DNA of 49,367 nt from an uncultured Pelagibacteraceae bacterium (GTDB lineage: Bacteria > Pseudomonadota > Alphaproteobacteria > Pelagibacterales > Pelagibacteraceae): positions 1-49,367 of the forward strand of contig CACLAY010000005.1 in NCBI GenBank assembly GCA_902604975.1, in the 5' to 3' direction. Shown one piece after another: positions 26,223 through 35,099 of the stretch. The notes under the pieces are model-generated. The model did no database searches and was not told the origin of the DNA. It worked only from the letters and a program-made list of their open reading frames with translations. The translations under genes were made by a program, and so were the position numbers. How positions within the stretch are numbered: the stretch's first letter is position 1; each line of letters begins with the position of its first letter.

Positions 26223-26957
26223 ATGACTTATTGTATTGGCATTAAAGCACAAGATGGATTGGTATTTGCGTCAGACTCAAGAACGAATGCTGGTTTAGAT
26301 AACGTAAATATTTATTCAAAAATGTTCACGTACGATGTAGGCGACAGAACAATTATTATTGTTACTTCAGGTAATTTAGGAACTTCTCAAGCAGTTTACA
26401 AATCAATTCAAAATGATTTGAAGAATTCCTCTGGAATAATGAATTTGAATACTTGCGAAAATTTTGATCAGATTGCTTCATATATTGGTTCATTAAATAT
26501 TGAACATTCAGCACCTAAAGGTATTAACACAGACACAGTATTACTGGGTTCTACTTTTGTTATTGGTGGTCAGATTAAGGGACAACCAATGGAATTATAC
26601 TTAGTTTATCCTCAAGGAAATTATATAAGACCCGCCGATAGCAAGCCATATCTAGTTATTGGCGAAGTTAAATACGGGAAACCAATTTTAGATAGAGTTA
26701 TTAAACCCGAAGTCACTGTTGGTGATGCATCAAGATGTGCTTTAATATCAATGGACTCAACATTAAAAAGTGACTTAACAGTTGGTCCACCAATTGATTT
26801 TACGGTTTATAGAAAAGACCAATATAAAATTGCATCACAAAAGTGCTTAAATCTTACTGATGATGAGTATTCAAAAGTCTGTAATCAATGGTCAAATGGT
26901 ATTTTTAAAATCTTTGACTCTTTTCCACGTTTTGAGTGGGAAGATAAAAATAAATAA
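26223..26957 (+). CDS. Anbu proteasome-type peptidase (COG3484)
   Basis: Bacterial self-compartmentalising peptidase related to HslV and the proteasome beta subunit. 244 residues. The sequence begins MTYCIGIKAQDGLVFASDSR: once Met is removed, Thr2 is the N-terminal nucleophile, and D18 and K33 sit where the catalytic Asp and Lys are expected. GVDVxxxY-like text of the family (NAGLDNVNIYSKM) follows. The length is right for Anbu and longer than HslV. No propeptide is needed. Anbu substrates are not well defined. It is divergent from the ATP-grasp gene, its usual operon partner. Confidence 0.88.
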   Translation: MTYCIGIKAQDGLVFASDSRTNAGLDNVNIYSKMFTYDVGDRTIIIVTSGNLGTSQAVYKSIQNDLKNSSGIMNLNTCENFDQIASYIGSLNIEHSAPKGINTDTVLLGSTFVIGGQIKGQPMELYLVYPQGNYIRPADSKPYLVIGEVKYGKPILDRVIKPEVTVGDASRCALISMDSTLKSDLTVGPPIDFTVYRKDQYKIASQKCLNLTDDEYSKVCNQWSNGIFKIFDSFPRFEWEDKNK

Positions 26958-27000
26958 ATATTCTATTTGAAATAAATCTTAAATAATATCTAATAGATGT

Positions 27001-27999
27001 GTGAGCAATATATCTTTAGAGCTAGATGAAATTTATAATTTAGCAAAAAATACCTTTTTAAATAGTGGTTGTGATGATGAAACAGCAACTATAATGGCAG
27101 ACTTGGTTACTAAAGCTGAGAAGGATGGATCCTTATCGCATGGTTTATTCAGAGTGCCAGCTTACGTAGCAGGTTTAAAAAGTGGAAAAATTAATGGAAA
27201 AGGCAAACCAGATATAAAAAAAATATCAGCATCAGTTATTAAAGCTAATGGTAATAACTGTTTAGCTCCTGTGGTTTTAAAAAAAAGTATTCCAGAACTT
27301 ATTAAACTTGCTAAAGAAAATGGTGTTGCGATTTTAGCTATAACTAATTCTCATCATATGGCAGCTATGTGGCCTGAAACAGAAATGATTGCAGAACAAG
27401 GTTTAGTCGCCTTTGCATGTACATCATACAAACCTGCTGTAGCGCCAGCTGGAGCAATCAAGCCTTTGTTTGGAACAAATCCAATATCATTTGCTTGGCC
27501 AAGAAAAAACAAACCTCCAGTTGTTTACGATATGGCAACAGCATCTATGGCAATGGGTGAAGTTCAAGTTGCTAAAAGAGAGGGTCATAAAGTTCCATTA
27601 GGAACAGGACTAACAAAAGAGGGAAAAGATACAACTGATCCTGCTGAGATTGCAGATGGGGGTGTTTTATTGCCTTTTGGCGGCTATAAAGGCTCAGGGA
27701 TTGCGATGATGGTCGAATTGCTTGCAGGTGCCTTAGTAGGGGATAATTTCAGTTTTGAGACAGCTGAGAAGGATAATAATGATGGAGGTCCTCCAAGTGG
27801 TGGAGAGTTCATTTTAGCCATATCTCCAGATAAATTATCACAAAATAATTGGGACGAACATTCATCAAAATTTTTTGAAAAAATGAAATCGATGGGTGAT
27901 GTCAGACTTCCTGGTGAAAGAAGACACAAGAATAGATTAGATAAAGGACCTAGACATATTAATGAGGATCTAATTAATAAAATTAAATCATTAAGCTAA
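27001..27999 (+). CDS. Malate/L-lactate dehydrogenase family (Ldh_2) oxidoreductase
   Basis: 332 residues of the Ldh_2/YlbC/DpkA NAD(P)-dependent family, distinct from Rossmann-fold dehydrogenases. Markers: SHGLFRVPAYVAGL (the catalytic His is in this SHG motif), TNSHHMAAMWPETE, GTNPISFAWP, VVYDMATASMAMGEV and LPFGGYKGSGIAMMVELL. Members reduce 2-keto acids or cyclic imines such as pyrroline- or piperideine-2-carboxylate; the sequence alone does not settle which. The start is GTG; an ATG 4 bases earlier is in another frame and closes quickly. The last 9 bases overlap the convergent xthA. Confidence 0.82.
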   Translation: MSNISLELDEIYNLAKNTFLNSGCDDETATIMADLVTKAEKDGSLSHGLFRVPAYVAGLKSGKINGKGKPDIKKISASVIKANGNNCLAPVVLKKSIPELIKLAKENGVAILAITNSHHMAAMWPETEMIAEQGLVAFACTSYKPAVAPAGAIKPLFGTNPISFAWPRKNKPPVVYDMATASMAMGEVQVAKREGHKVPLGTGLTKEGKDTTDPAEIADGGVLLPFGGYKGSGIAMMVELLAGALVGDNFSFETAEKDNNDGGPPSGGEFILAISPDKLSQNNWDEHSSKFFEKMKSMGDVRLPGERRHKNRLDKGPRHINEDLINKIKSLS

Positions 28000-28767
28000 T
28001 TCTAATTCAATCGGTGTATGATCAGATGGTTTTTCTCTACCTCTTGGATATTTATTAACTTTAACATCTTTAATATTATTCAGTAAACTGTTAGTCACCA
28101 AAAAGTGATCAATCCTCATTCCATTATTTTTTTGCCAAGCACCACTTGTGTAATCCCAAAAAGTATATTCCTCTTTATCTGGATAAATATATCTAAATGC
28201 ATCATGAAATCCTAAATTAAACATTTCTCTTAATTTTTTCCTTATCTCAATTCTAAAAAGAGCATCATTTTCATATCCTTTAGGGTCGTGAACATCTTCA
28301 GCAGAAGGTATTATGTTAAAGTCACCTGCGATAATTATATTATCGTAACTTTTTAAAAGTGTTTTAAGTTTTTTGATTAAATTGGTTAGCCAATATAATT
28401 TGTAATCATATTTTTCAGTATCAACCGGGTTACCATTTGGTGTATAGATATTTATAATTTTAATAATTTTAGATTTATATTTTGCATCCGCTGTAATTAT
28501 TCTCGATTGTTTGTTTTTATCTTTAAATATATCTTTTTCGATTTTATCTAATTTATTTTTGGAAAGTATAGCAACGCCGTTGTAACTTTTTTGTCCAAAT
28601 ACATAACTTTCATATTTTAATTTTTTAATATCATCAAACGGATAAGTTTCCTCTTGAGTTTTTATTTCTTGAGCTAATACAATGTCAGGATTGAACTTTT
28701 TTAAGTATTCCTGAACATTAAGTATTCTTGCTCTAATAGAATTTACATTCCATGAGCTAATGATCAT
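27991..28767 (-). CDS. xthA: Exodeoxyribonuclease III
   Basis: AP endonuclease / 3'-5' exonuclease of base-excision repair. About 258 residues from the ATG at 28765-28767 (MIISSWNVNSIRARI), which is the family start; the longer frame from 28797 would add ten residues overlapping erpA. Motifs: SWNVNSIR, LAQEIKTQE (metal-binding Glu), IYTPNGNPVD, AGDFNIIPS (catalytic Asp/Asn) and SDHTPIELEL (catalytic His). Its ATG shares a base with the erpA stop (TAATG), so the two are coupled. Convergent with and overlapping the Ldh_2 gene by 9 bases. Confidence 0.92.
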   Translation of the reverse strand: MIISSWNVNSIRARILNVQEYLKKFNPDIVLAQEIKTQEETYPFDDIKKLKYESYVFGQKSYNGVAILSKNKLDKIEKDIFKDKNKQSRIITADAKYKSKIIKIINIYTPNGNPVDTEKYDYKLYWLTNLIKKLKTLLKSYDNIIIAGDFNIIPSAEDVHDPKGYENDALFRIEIRKKLREMFNLGFHDAFRYIYPDKEEYTFWDYTSGAWQKNNGMRIDHFLVTNSLLNNIKDVKVNKYPRGREKPSDHTPIELELA

Positions 28768-29084
28768 TAAAGAGAAAATGAAACACCACAACCGCAAGAT
28801 GATTTGCTTTGTGGGTTATTTATTTTAAATTGGTCTCCGATTAATTCTTTTACGAAATCAACTTCTGATCCTTTCAATAGATCTGCTGAAGTTTTATCGA
28901 TTAAAATATTATCTTGTCTTAAATCGTCGTCTTGAGGTGTTTTATCAAAGGAGAAATCGTACTGAAATCCAGAGCATCCACCACCTTTGATAGCGATTCT
29001 AAAAAAAGAACCTTCATCCTTCGTTGATAAAAGATTATTGATTTGTTTTAACGCATTATCTGTAAATTTAATTTCTTTAATCAT
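28767..29084 (-). CDS. erpA: Iron-sulfur cluster insertion protein ErpA/IscA type
   Basis: A-type carrier that hands Fe-S clusters to target enzymes. 105 residues. The three conserved cysteines are in GGGCSGFQYDF and the C-terminal SSCGCGVSFSL. The erpA-xthA arrangement next to a divergent dgt is the common alphaproteobacterial layout, which favours ErpA over IscA or SufA. The 50-base spacer to dgt must hold both promoters; a TATAAT (29107-29112) faces dgt. Confidence 0.9.
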   Translation of the reverse strand: MIKEIKFTDNALKQINNLLSTKDEGSFFRIAIKGGGCSGFQYDFSFDKTPQDDDLRQDNILIDKTSADLLKGSEVDFVKELIGDQFKINNPQSKSSCGCGVSFSL

Positions 29085-29134
29085 TATTTATCGCTGTTAT
29101 TACTAATATAATTAATATTTGCCATTTTTAAAGA

Positions 29135-30253
29135 ATGAATAATTACTCAAAATTAGGTTTTTTTACATCAAAAGGTCGTTTAGTTTTTGAGCCAAATAGC
29201 ATCTTTAGAACGCCATTTCAAAGAGATCGTGATAGAATTATTCATTCCGCATCTTTTAGAAGATTAAAGCACAAAACCCAAGTTTTTGTTAATACAGAAG
29301 GTGACCATTATAGAACGAGAATAACTCATTCATTAGAAGTTGCTCAAATTGCAAGATCAATATCTAGATATTTGAATTTAAATGATGATTTAGTTGAAAC
29401 ACTAAGTCTAGCCCATGATATGGGACATACTCCATTTGGACATGCCGGTGAAGAAGCCTTGAATGAATCAATGACCATGCATGGTGGTTTTGATCATAAT
29501 CTTCAAACCTTAAGAATAGTTATGTTCATAGAAAATAAATATTTAAAATTTAAGGGTTTAAATTTAACAATTGAAACACTGGATGGTCTTTTAAAACATA
29601 ACGGACCAATAAGTAATATTGATAAAATAAATAAAATAATTGGAGCCAAAAAATTTAAAGAAAAAATTAATTTTAAAAACAATTCTTCTCTTGAGGCACA
29701 GATTGCAGCTATATCTGATGACATAGCCTATAATAATCATGATATACAAGATGGAATTAAGGCTAAATTGTTTTCACTAAATCAATTATGTGAAATTAAT
29801 TTTTTTAAAAAAATTTATAAATCCTATAAAACAAAAATTAATCGTTCAAACAAAGATATAATAGTTTATCAAATTATAAGAGACTCTATAAATTTAATGG
29901 TGCAAGATGTAATTAAAAATAGTATTAAAAATTTAAAGAAAAATAAGATCAATACTAAAAGAGACGTTCAAATGTACAAAGATAAAATAATTAATTTCTC
30001 TAGTAAATTTTTATCAATAGAAAAAGAGGTTAAAAATTTTTTAAAAATAAATATGTATAATAATAAGACTGTACAATTGAAAAATAATCGTGGAAAAAAA
30101 ATAGTAGAAAATTTATTTAAAATAATAGAAAAGAAACCGAAAAAGTTTATTATTAATAAATTTATAGATAAAAATAAATATAGAGCAATTTCTGATTATA
30201 TATCAGGAATGACTGACAGATACGCAATACAATTATATAAGTCATACAAATGA
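29135..30253 (+). CDS. dgt: Deoxyguanosinetriphosphate triphosphohydrolase-like HD protein
   Basis: Hydrolyses dGTP or other dNTPs to the nucleoside and triphosphate. 372 residues. HD-domain metal ligands are H65 (RITHSLEVAQIARS), H94-D95 (LAHDMGHTPFGHAGEEAL) and a later Asp in AAISDDIAYNNHD. The N-terminal RTPFQRDRDRIIHSASFRRLKHKTQVF is diagnostic of bacterial Dgt. Lys/Asn-rich C-terminal half reflects the AT-rich codons. The last 4 bases overlap argS (ATGA). Confidence 0.92.
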   Translation: MNNYSKLGFFTSKGRLVFEPNSIFRTPFQRDRDRIIHSASFRRLKHKTQVFVNTEGDHYRTRITHSLEVAQIARSISRYLNLNDDLVETLSLAHDMGHTPFGHAGEEALNESMTMHGGFDHNLQTLRIVMFIENKYLKFKGLNLTIETLDGLLKHNGPISNIDKINKIIGAKKFKEKINFKNNSSLEAQIAAISDDIAYNNHDIQDGIKAKLFSLNQLCEINFFKKIYKSYKTKINRSNKDIIVYQIIRDSINLMVQDVIKNSIKNLKKNKINTKRDVQMYKDKIINFSSKFLSIEKEVKNFLKINMYNNKTVQLKNNRGKKIVENLFKIIEKKPKKFIINKFIDKNKYRAISDYISGMTDRYAIQLYKSYK

Positions 30254-31980
30254 ATATATTTGAAAATTATTTATTAAAGATAGAAAAAATTATTAAATCT
30301 GCCCACAAAGATAATTTGTTAGAGTTGCCAGATAATTTATCAGGTATCAATGTTGATATACCACCTGCAAAATTTAATGGAGATATTTCCACAAATGTTG
30401 CAATGGTTTTATCCAAAATTAATAAAAAAACTCCGCTAGAACTTGCTAAGCAGATAGCTGACTTAATAAAAGATAGTGATAACAATATTGATGAAATTAG
30501 CATCGAAAAACCAGGTTTTATTAATCTAAAATTTAAAAATGAATTTTGGAATGGATTTATACTAGATGTCTTAAATAATTCATCATATGGAAGTAGCACT
30601 AGTGGAAAAAAAAATACTTATTTAGTAGAGTTTGTATCTGCAAATCCAACTGGACCTTTACACGTAGGCCATTCAAGAGGTGCCATACTTGGAGATGTAA
30701 TATCTAATCTTTTATCCTTTAACGGTCATAAAGTTACCAAAGAATATTATGTTAATGATTATGGAAATCAAATCTCTCATTTTACAAAATCTGTTTATTT
30801 AAGAATAAAAGAAATTCTTTATGATGAAACTTTTCCTATAGACGATAAGGAATTATATCCTGGAGACTATCTTATAGATATAGCAAAAAAAATAATTTCA
30901 AAAAATAAAGATTTAGATTTCAAAAACTTTGAATCAGTTTCAGAAAAACTAAAAAAACTTTCAATACAAGAATCTTTAAAATTAATAAAAATAAATTTAG
31001 AAAATCTTGGTATAAAGCATGACAATTTTGCAAGTGAAACTGATATAATAAATAATAATGAAGTTGATGAAGTTATAAAAAATTTAAAAGAAAAAAAATA
31101 TATTTATGAAGGAAAAATTAAAGCACCTGAGGGAGAAAGTAATGAAAACTGGGTAGAAAGAGAGCAATTATTGTTTAAATCTACAGACTTTGGTGATGAT
31201 AAAGATAGGGCTCTACAAAAAGAAGATAAATCGTGGACATACTTTGCAAGTGATGTTGCATATCATAATACAAAATTAAAAAGAAATTTTAATATTCTTA
31301 TAAATATTCTTGGCGCTGATCACGCTGGTTATATTAAAAGAATTACTTCAGTGGTTGAGGCATTATCAGGTGAAAAAAATAAATTAATTTGCAAAGTAAG
31401 TCAGTTAGTAAAACTCATTAAGGATAAAAAACCTTTTAAAATGTCAAAAAGAAAAGGAGATTATATCACTATAGAGGATCTTATTAATGAAGTTGGTAAG
31501 GATGCAACAAGGTTTATTATGTTAAGCAGAAGTAGTGATGCAGAAATTGATTTTGATTTTGACAAAGTAAAAGAAAAATCGAAAGAAAACCCAATTTATT
31601 ATGTTCAGTATGCATATGCTAGAATCTCGTCTGTGTTTAGAAATACACAAAATGATATAAATAATAATCTTGAGACAAAGAATTCAAATTTTAACTTCGG
31701 CAATGAAGAAATAAAGATATTCAAAAAAATTAGTGAATGGCCTAAATGTGTTGAAGTTTCTTCAGAAAAATTAGAACCACATAGAATTTCAGTTTATCTA
31801 TATGATTTAGCTTCTGAGTTCCATTCCTATTGGAATAAGGGCAAGGAAGATGTTTCTAAAAGATTTATCGATCAAGATAATACAATTCAAATAGAAAAAC
31901 TAGTTTTCCTAAAATCTATAGCCAATACTTTGAAAACAGGTATGAATATTTTGGGTGTAGACACCCCTGAAAAAATGTAA
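30250..31980 (+). CDS. argS: Arginyl-tRNA synthetase
   Basis: Class I synthetase for Arg, 576 residues. The N-terminal Add-1 domain occupies about 1-110. The HIGH motif is HVGH at 138-141 in SANPTGPLHVGHSRGA, and the KMSKS-like motif is FKMSKRKGDYITI. The helical anticodon-binding domain has YYVQYAYARISSVFRN and ends LGVDTPEKM as in most ArgS. Overlaps dgt by 4 bases (ATGA) and the next gene by 1 (TAATG). Confidence 0.96.
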   Translation: MNIFENYLLKIEKIIKSAHKDNLLELPDNLSGINVDIPPAKFNGDISTNVAMVLSKINKKTPLELAKQIADLIKDSDNNIDEISIEKPGFINLKFKNEFWNGFILDVLNNSSYGSSTSGKKNTYLVEFVSANPTGPLHVGHSRGAILGDVISNLLSFNGHKVTKEYYVNDYGNQISHFTKSVYLRIKEILYDETFPIDDKELYPGDYLIDIAKKIISKNKDLDFKNFESVSEKLKKLSIQESLKLIKINLENLGIKHDNFASETDIINNNEVDEVIKNLKEKKYIYEGKIKAPEGESNENWVEREQLLFKSTDFGDDKDRALQKEDKSWTYFASDVAYHNTKLKRNFNILINILGADHAGYIKRITSVVEALSGEKNKLICKVSQLVKLIKDKKPFKMSKRKGDYITIEDLINEVGKDATRFIMLSRSSDAEIDFDFDKVKEKSKENPIYYVQYAYARISSVFRNTQNDINNNLETKNSNFNFGNEEIKIFKKISEWPKCVEVSSEKLEPHRISVYLYDLASEFHSYWNKGKEDVSKRFIDQDNTIQIEKLVFLKSIANTLKTGMNILGVDTPEKM

Positions 31981-32243
31981 TGATTAAAGAACTAAAGTAT
32001 CTTTTTTTTCTTATTATAATTTTCTTCTTTATTTTTTTTACTGCCAGATATTATTTTTCTGATGAAAATATTAAGAAATCTTACAGATCACTTTCTTCAA
32101 TTAATGAAAAAATTAATAATATAGAAAAAGATCTTATATTATTAGAAAATGATACAGAAAATATTATTGAATATGTAGAATTTAAAAATAATAAGAAAAA
32201 AAATAAATATTCTTTTTGGGAACTTCTTTATAATGACAAATAA
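31980..32243 (+). CDS. Small single-pass membrane protein with coiled coil (SPOR-gene position)
   Basis: 87 residues. One strong N-terminal transmembrane helix (about 6-24, LKYLFFLIIIFFFIFFTARY), then a charged, heptad-like helix (SSINEKINNIEKDLILLENDT) that could form a coiled coil, and a Lys/Asn-rich end. In other Alphaproteobacteria the slot between argS and nagZ is held by a larger SPOR-domain cell-division protein with the same membrane-anchor start. This gene could be its shrunken remnant or a replacement; I see no SPOR domain. It overlaps argS by 1 base and nagZ by 11, so it is translated with them. Function not recognised. Confidence 0.7.
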   Translation: MIKELKYLFFLIIIFFFIFFTARYYFSDENIKKSYRSLSSINEKINNIEKDLILLENDTENIIEYVEFKNNKKKNKYSFWELLYNDK

Positions 32244-33186
32244 ATCCCATAGATCTTTTATATGTGGAATAAAAGGTAAATATCTTACCCAAAAGGAAAT
32301 AAGTTTTTTAAAAAAATATAAACCATGGGGAATTATTTTATTTTCTAGAAATATAAATTCTATAAATCAAACTCAAGAATTAACTAATTCAATTAAAAAA
32401 ATTTTTAAAAATAAAAATTATCCTATTTTGATAGATGAGGAGGGTGGTAGAGTTAGTAGATTAAGAAAATTTATTGATAATTCTATTTTTTCAGCAGAAT
32501 ATTTTGGTAAATTATTTAAAAAAGACAAAAAAAAATTTAATATATATTATAATGTCTATGTTAAACAAATTTCATACTTATTAAAATTATTAGGTATAAA
32601 TATTAATACTGTTCCTGTTCTGGACCTTAAAAGAAAAAATTTTCATAAGATTGTTGAAGACAGATCATTTTCAATTAACAAAAAAATAGTATCAACAATG
32701 GGAGATATTTGTATCAATCATTTTCATAAAAACGGAGTTGCAACAGTGATGAAACACATACCAGGGCATGGTTTAGCTAAAGTCGACAGTCATAAAAATC
32801 TTCCCAAAATAACCAAAAATGAGGATTATTTACTAAAAAATGATTTTTATACTTTTAGAAACAAGAAAGCATTGATCGCAATGACAGGCCATTTACTATT
32901 TCATAAAATTGATCCACAAAATAACGTTACCCATTCAAAAAAAATTATTAATTTAATAAGAAATAAAATAAAATTTAAAAATCTAATTTTAACAGACGAT
33001 CTTTCAATGAAAGCTTTAAAAGATAAACTTGATGTTAGAGTAAAAAAATCTTTTTTAGCCGGATGCAATTTAGCCTTACATTGCAATGGAAATTTAAGTG
33101 AAATGGTTACAGTTGCACAAAATTCACCAAAATTAGACAAATTCGTAACAAAAAAAACATCACAATTAATAAAAATTATAGGTTAG
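32233..33186 (+). CDS. nagZ: Beta-N-acetylhexosaminidase NagZ
   Basis: Cytoplasmic glycoside hydrolase family 3 enzyme that removes GlcNAc from recycled peptidoglycan fragments. 317 residues, typical. Signatures: PWGIILFSRNI, ILIDEEGGRVSRLR, the KH(F/I)PGHG block as VMKHIPGHGLAKVDSHKNLP with the catalytic His, and LILTDDLSMKAL with the nucleophile Asp, then AGCNLALHCNG. It overlaps the preceding small membrane-protein gene by 11 bases. Confidence 0.93.
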   Translation: MTNKSHRSFICGIKGKYLTQKEISFLKKYKPWGIILFSRNINSINQTQELTNSIKKIFKNKNYPILIDEEGGRVSRLRKFIDNSIFSAEYFGKLFKKDKKKFNIYYNVYVKQISYLLKLLGININTVPVLDLKRKNFHKIVEDRSFSINKKIVSTMGDICINHFHKNGVATVMKHIPGHGLAKVDSHKNLPKITKNEDYLLKNDFYTFRNKKALIAMTGHLLFHKIDPQNNVTHSKKIINLIRNKIKFKNLILTDDLSMKALKDKLDVRVKKSFLAGCNLALHCNGNLSEMVTVAQNSPKLDKFVTKKTSQLIKIIG

Positions 33187-33197
33187 AGTAATTTAAA

Positions 33198-33932
33198 ATG
33201 TCCGATGATTCTTTAGACTTTAATGTAAATTTAAATAATTTCAGTGGTTCCCTTGAAATATTGCTCGATCTTGCTAAATCGCAAAAAGTTGATTTAGAAG
33301 AAATTTCTATTACAAAACTTGCTGATCAATTTCATCAATATCTTACAGAAAAAGAAAATATAAATTTAGAAATAGCTTCTGAATATTTGTTAATGGCAAC
33401 TTGGCTTACTTATTTGAAATCAAAATTATTACTTCCTGAAACCGATGAGGAGGAGTTCAAAGCTTTTGAAGTTGCTGAGAAACTTAAATTACAATTAAAA
33501 AAATTAGAATTAATTAGATTATTATCTTCTCAAATGTTAGATAGAAAAAGATTAGGTAGAGATGTTTTTATGCGTGGCTCTAAAAGTGGTGTAAAGTCGA
33601 TATACGACAAAAAAGTTTCTTTAACATTATTTGAATTATTAAAGGCATACTCTGGGATAGTCATGACTAAAGATTTTCATACTATGAACATACCTAAACT
33701 TCCTGTTTTTACTACTGAAGATGCTATTAAAAGAATAAAAGAGTTCTTTGGCACGCTCAATGATTGGAAAAATTTGTCTGAGTTGGTTCCTGCTGGATTT
33801 AACAAGTCTCCTAATTTAAAAAGAACTGGTAGAGCAGGAATTTTTGCTGGCTCTTTAGAATTGGTAAAAGAAGGAAATATATCTTTAAAACAAAAAGAAT
33901 TATTTGATGATATCTATGTTAAGGAAAATTAA
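33198..33932 (+). CDS. scpA: Segregation and condensation protein A
   Basis: Kleisin subunit of the SMC-ScpAB condensin. 244 residues. N-terminal SMC-binding part FSGSLEILLDLAKSQKVDLEEISITKLADQF and ASEYLLMATWLTYLKSKLLLP are classic ScpA text; the C-terminal winged helix begins near residue 165. The stop overlaps the scpB ATG by 1 base. Confidence 0.94.
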   Translation: MSDDSLDFNVNLNNFSGSLEILLDLAKSQKVDLEEISITKLADQFHQYLTEKENINLEIASEYLLMATWLTYLKSKLLLPETDEEEFKAFEVAEKLKLQLKKLELIRLLSSQMLDRKRLGRDVFMRGSKSGVKSIYDKKVSLTLFELLKAYSGIVMTKDFHTMNIPKLPVFTTEDAIKRIKEFFGTLNDWKNLSELVPAGFNKSPNLKRTGRAGIFAGSLELVKEGNISLKQKELFDDIYVKEN

Positions 33933-34621
33933 TGAACAAAATTAAAAAAAATAATATTGTAAGTTTTCCAACTAAACTCACCGATGTAGAAAGAGAGATT
34001 GAGGCTATTGTATTCGCTGCTGCTGAACCTCTTTCAGTTGAAACAATAGAGTCAAAATTATCTAAACAAACAGATATTCAGCAATCACTGGAAAAGTTAA
34101 GAGATTTTTACTCAAATAGAGGTATTAATTTGATTTGTATATCTAATAAATGGTCATTTAGAACTGCAGTTAATTTATCCTCTTTAATGTCAGAACAAAA
34201 AACTGTTGAAAAAAAATTATCTAGAGCTGCAATCGAAACTCTTGCTATTATTGTCTATCATCAACCTGTTACAAGGTCCGAAATTGAGGAGATAAGAGGT
34301 GTAGCTTTTGGAACTAATACCTTGGAAATTCTGATGGAGTTAAATTGGGTTAAACATGAAGGTAGAAAAAATGTTCCAGGCAAACCAATACAATATGGAA
34401 CTACAGATGAATTTTTAAGTCATTTTAATCTACAAAAATTATCTGATTTGCCAACTGTTAATGAATTAGGTTCGGCAGGCCTAATTGATACATCAAGTGT
34501 AGACTCTTCAATATTTGGAACAGGCAAATTTTTTAAAGAAAAACAAGTTGATAAAAAGGAAAATATTTATTCTGATATTGATGAAATGTTAAGTAGTACC
34601 CTTAAATCTGACGAAACTTAA
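33932..34621 (+). CDS. scpB: Segregation and condensation protein B
   Basis: Dimeric winged-helix partner of ScpA in the SMC complex. 229 residues. Two winged helices: about 15-85 (EREIEAIVFAAAEPLSVETI) and 90-165 (LSRAAIETLAIIVYHQPVTRSEIEEIRG, the family signature), then an acidic, Ser-rich tail. Starts on the last base of scpA. tatA follows after 43 bases. Confidence 0.94.
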   Translation: MNKIKKNNIVSFPTKLTDVEREIEAIVFAAAEPLSVETIESKLSKQTDIQQSLEKLRDFYSNRGINLICISNKWSFRTAVNLSSLMSEQKTVEKKLSRAAIETLAIIVYHQPVTRSEIEEIRGVAFGTNTLEILMELNWVKHEGRKNVPGKPIQYGTTDEFLSHFNLQKLSDLPTVNELGSAGLIDTSSVDSSIFGTGKFFKEKQVDKKENIYSDIDEMLSSTLKSDET

Positions 34622-34664
34622 AAAATCACTTTTAATAAATCAATAATAAGGTTATAAATAATTT

Positions 34665-34862
34665 ATGAGTATAGGATTTTGGCAAATAGCAATTGTAGTA
34701 ATTTTAGTAGTATTACTTTTTGGTAGAGGAAAAATCTCTAGCCTAATGGGTGATGTAGCTAAAGGGATCAAAAGTTTCAAAAAAGGAATGGCTACAGACG
34801 TTAATGATGAAGACCAAACTAAAAATATTTCAGAAAATCAAGACTCTAATAAAAAAGAATAA
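34665..34862 (+). CDS. tatA: Sec-independent translocase subunit TatA
   Basis: Pore-forming subunit of the twin-arginine export system. 65 residues: short N-terminal membrane helix ([18 protein letters not shown]), the hinge [17 protein letters not shown] forming the amphipathic helix with the conserved F-G pair, and an acidic/polar tail. tatB follows after 3 bases. Confidence 0.93.
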   Translation: MSIGFWQIAIVVILVVLLFGRGKISSLMGDVAKGIKSFKKGMATDVNDEDQTKNISENQDSNKKE

Positions 34863-34865
34863 CAA

Positions 34866-35099
34866 ATGCCGTCAATTGGCTGGCTAGAAATACTAATCAT
34901 AGTTTCAATAGCAATTATAGTCGTAGGTCCTAAAGATTTTCCTTACATGTTAAAAAAAATTGGTTCATGGATCGGTACAGCAAAGAGATATGTTCGTGAT
35001 GTTCAAGGACAAGTTAGTGATTTAACAAATGAAACTTTAAATACTGATTTAGACGAAAAACCTAAGTCAGAAAATCAAGAGAAAAAAAAAGATGAGTAA
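34866..35099 (+). CDS. tatB: Sec-independent translocase subunit TatB (short)
   Basis: 77 residues. N-terminal helix PSIGWLEILIIVSIAIIVVGP, the TatB-type hinge GPKDFPYMLKKIGSWIG, and an amphipathic helix (RYVRDVQGQVSDL). It is about half the length of enterobacterial TatB; the shortening is all in the C-terminal tail. The Gly-Pro hinge sets it apart from TatA. Overlaps tatC by 8 bases. Confidence 0.92.
   Translation: MPSIGWLEILIIVSIAIIVVGPKDFPYMLKKIGSWIGTAKRYVRDVQGQVSDLTNETLNTDLDEKPKSENQEKKKDE

Noticed and set aside
27991..28797. Start at 28797 for xthA
   Set aside because: The first ten residues are read from inside erpA; the ATG at 28767 gives the family N terminus and a TAATG junction.
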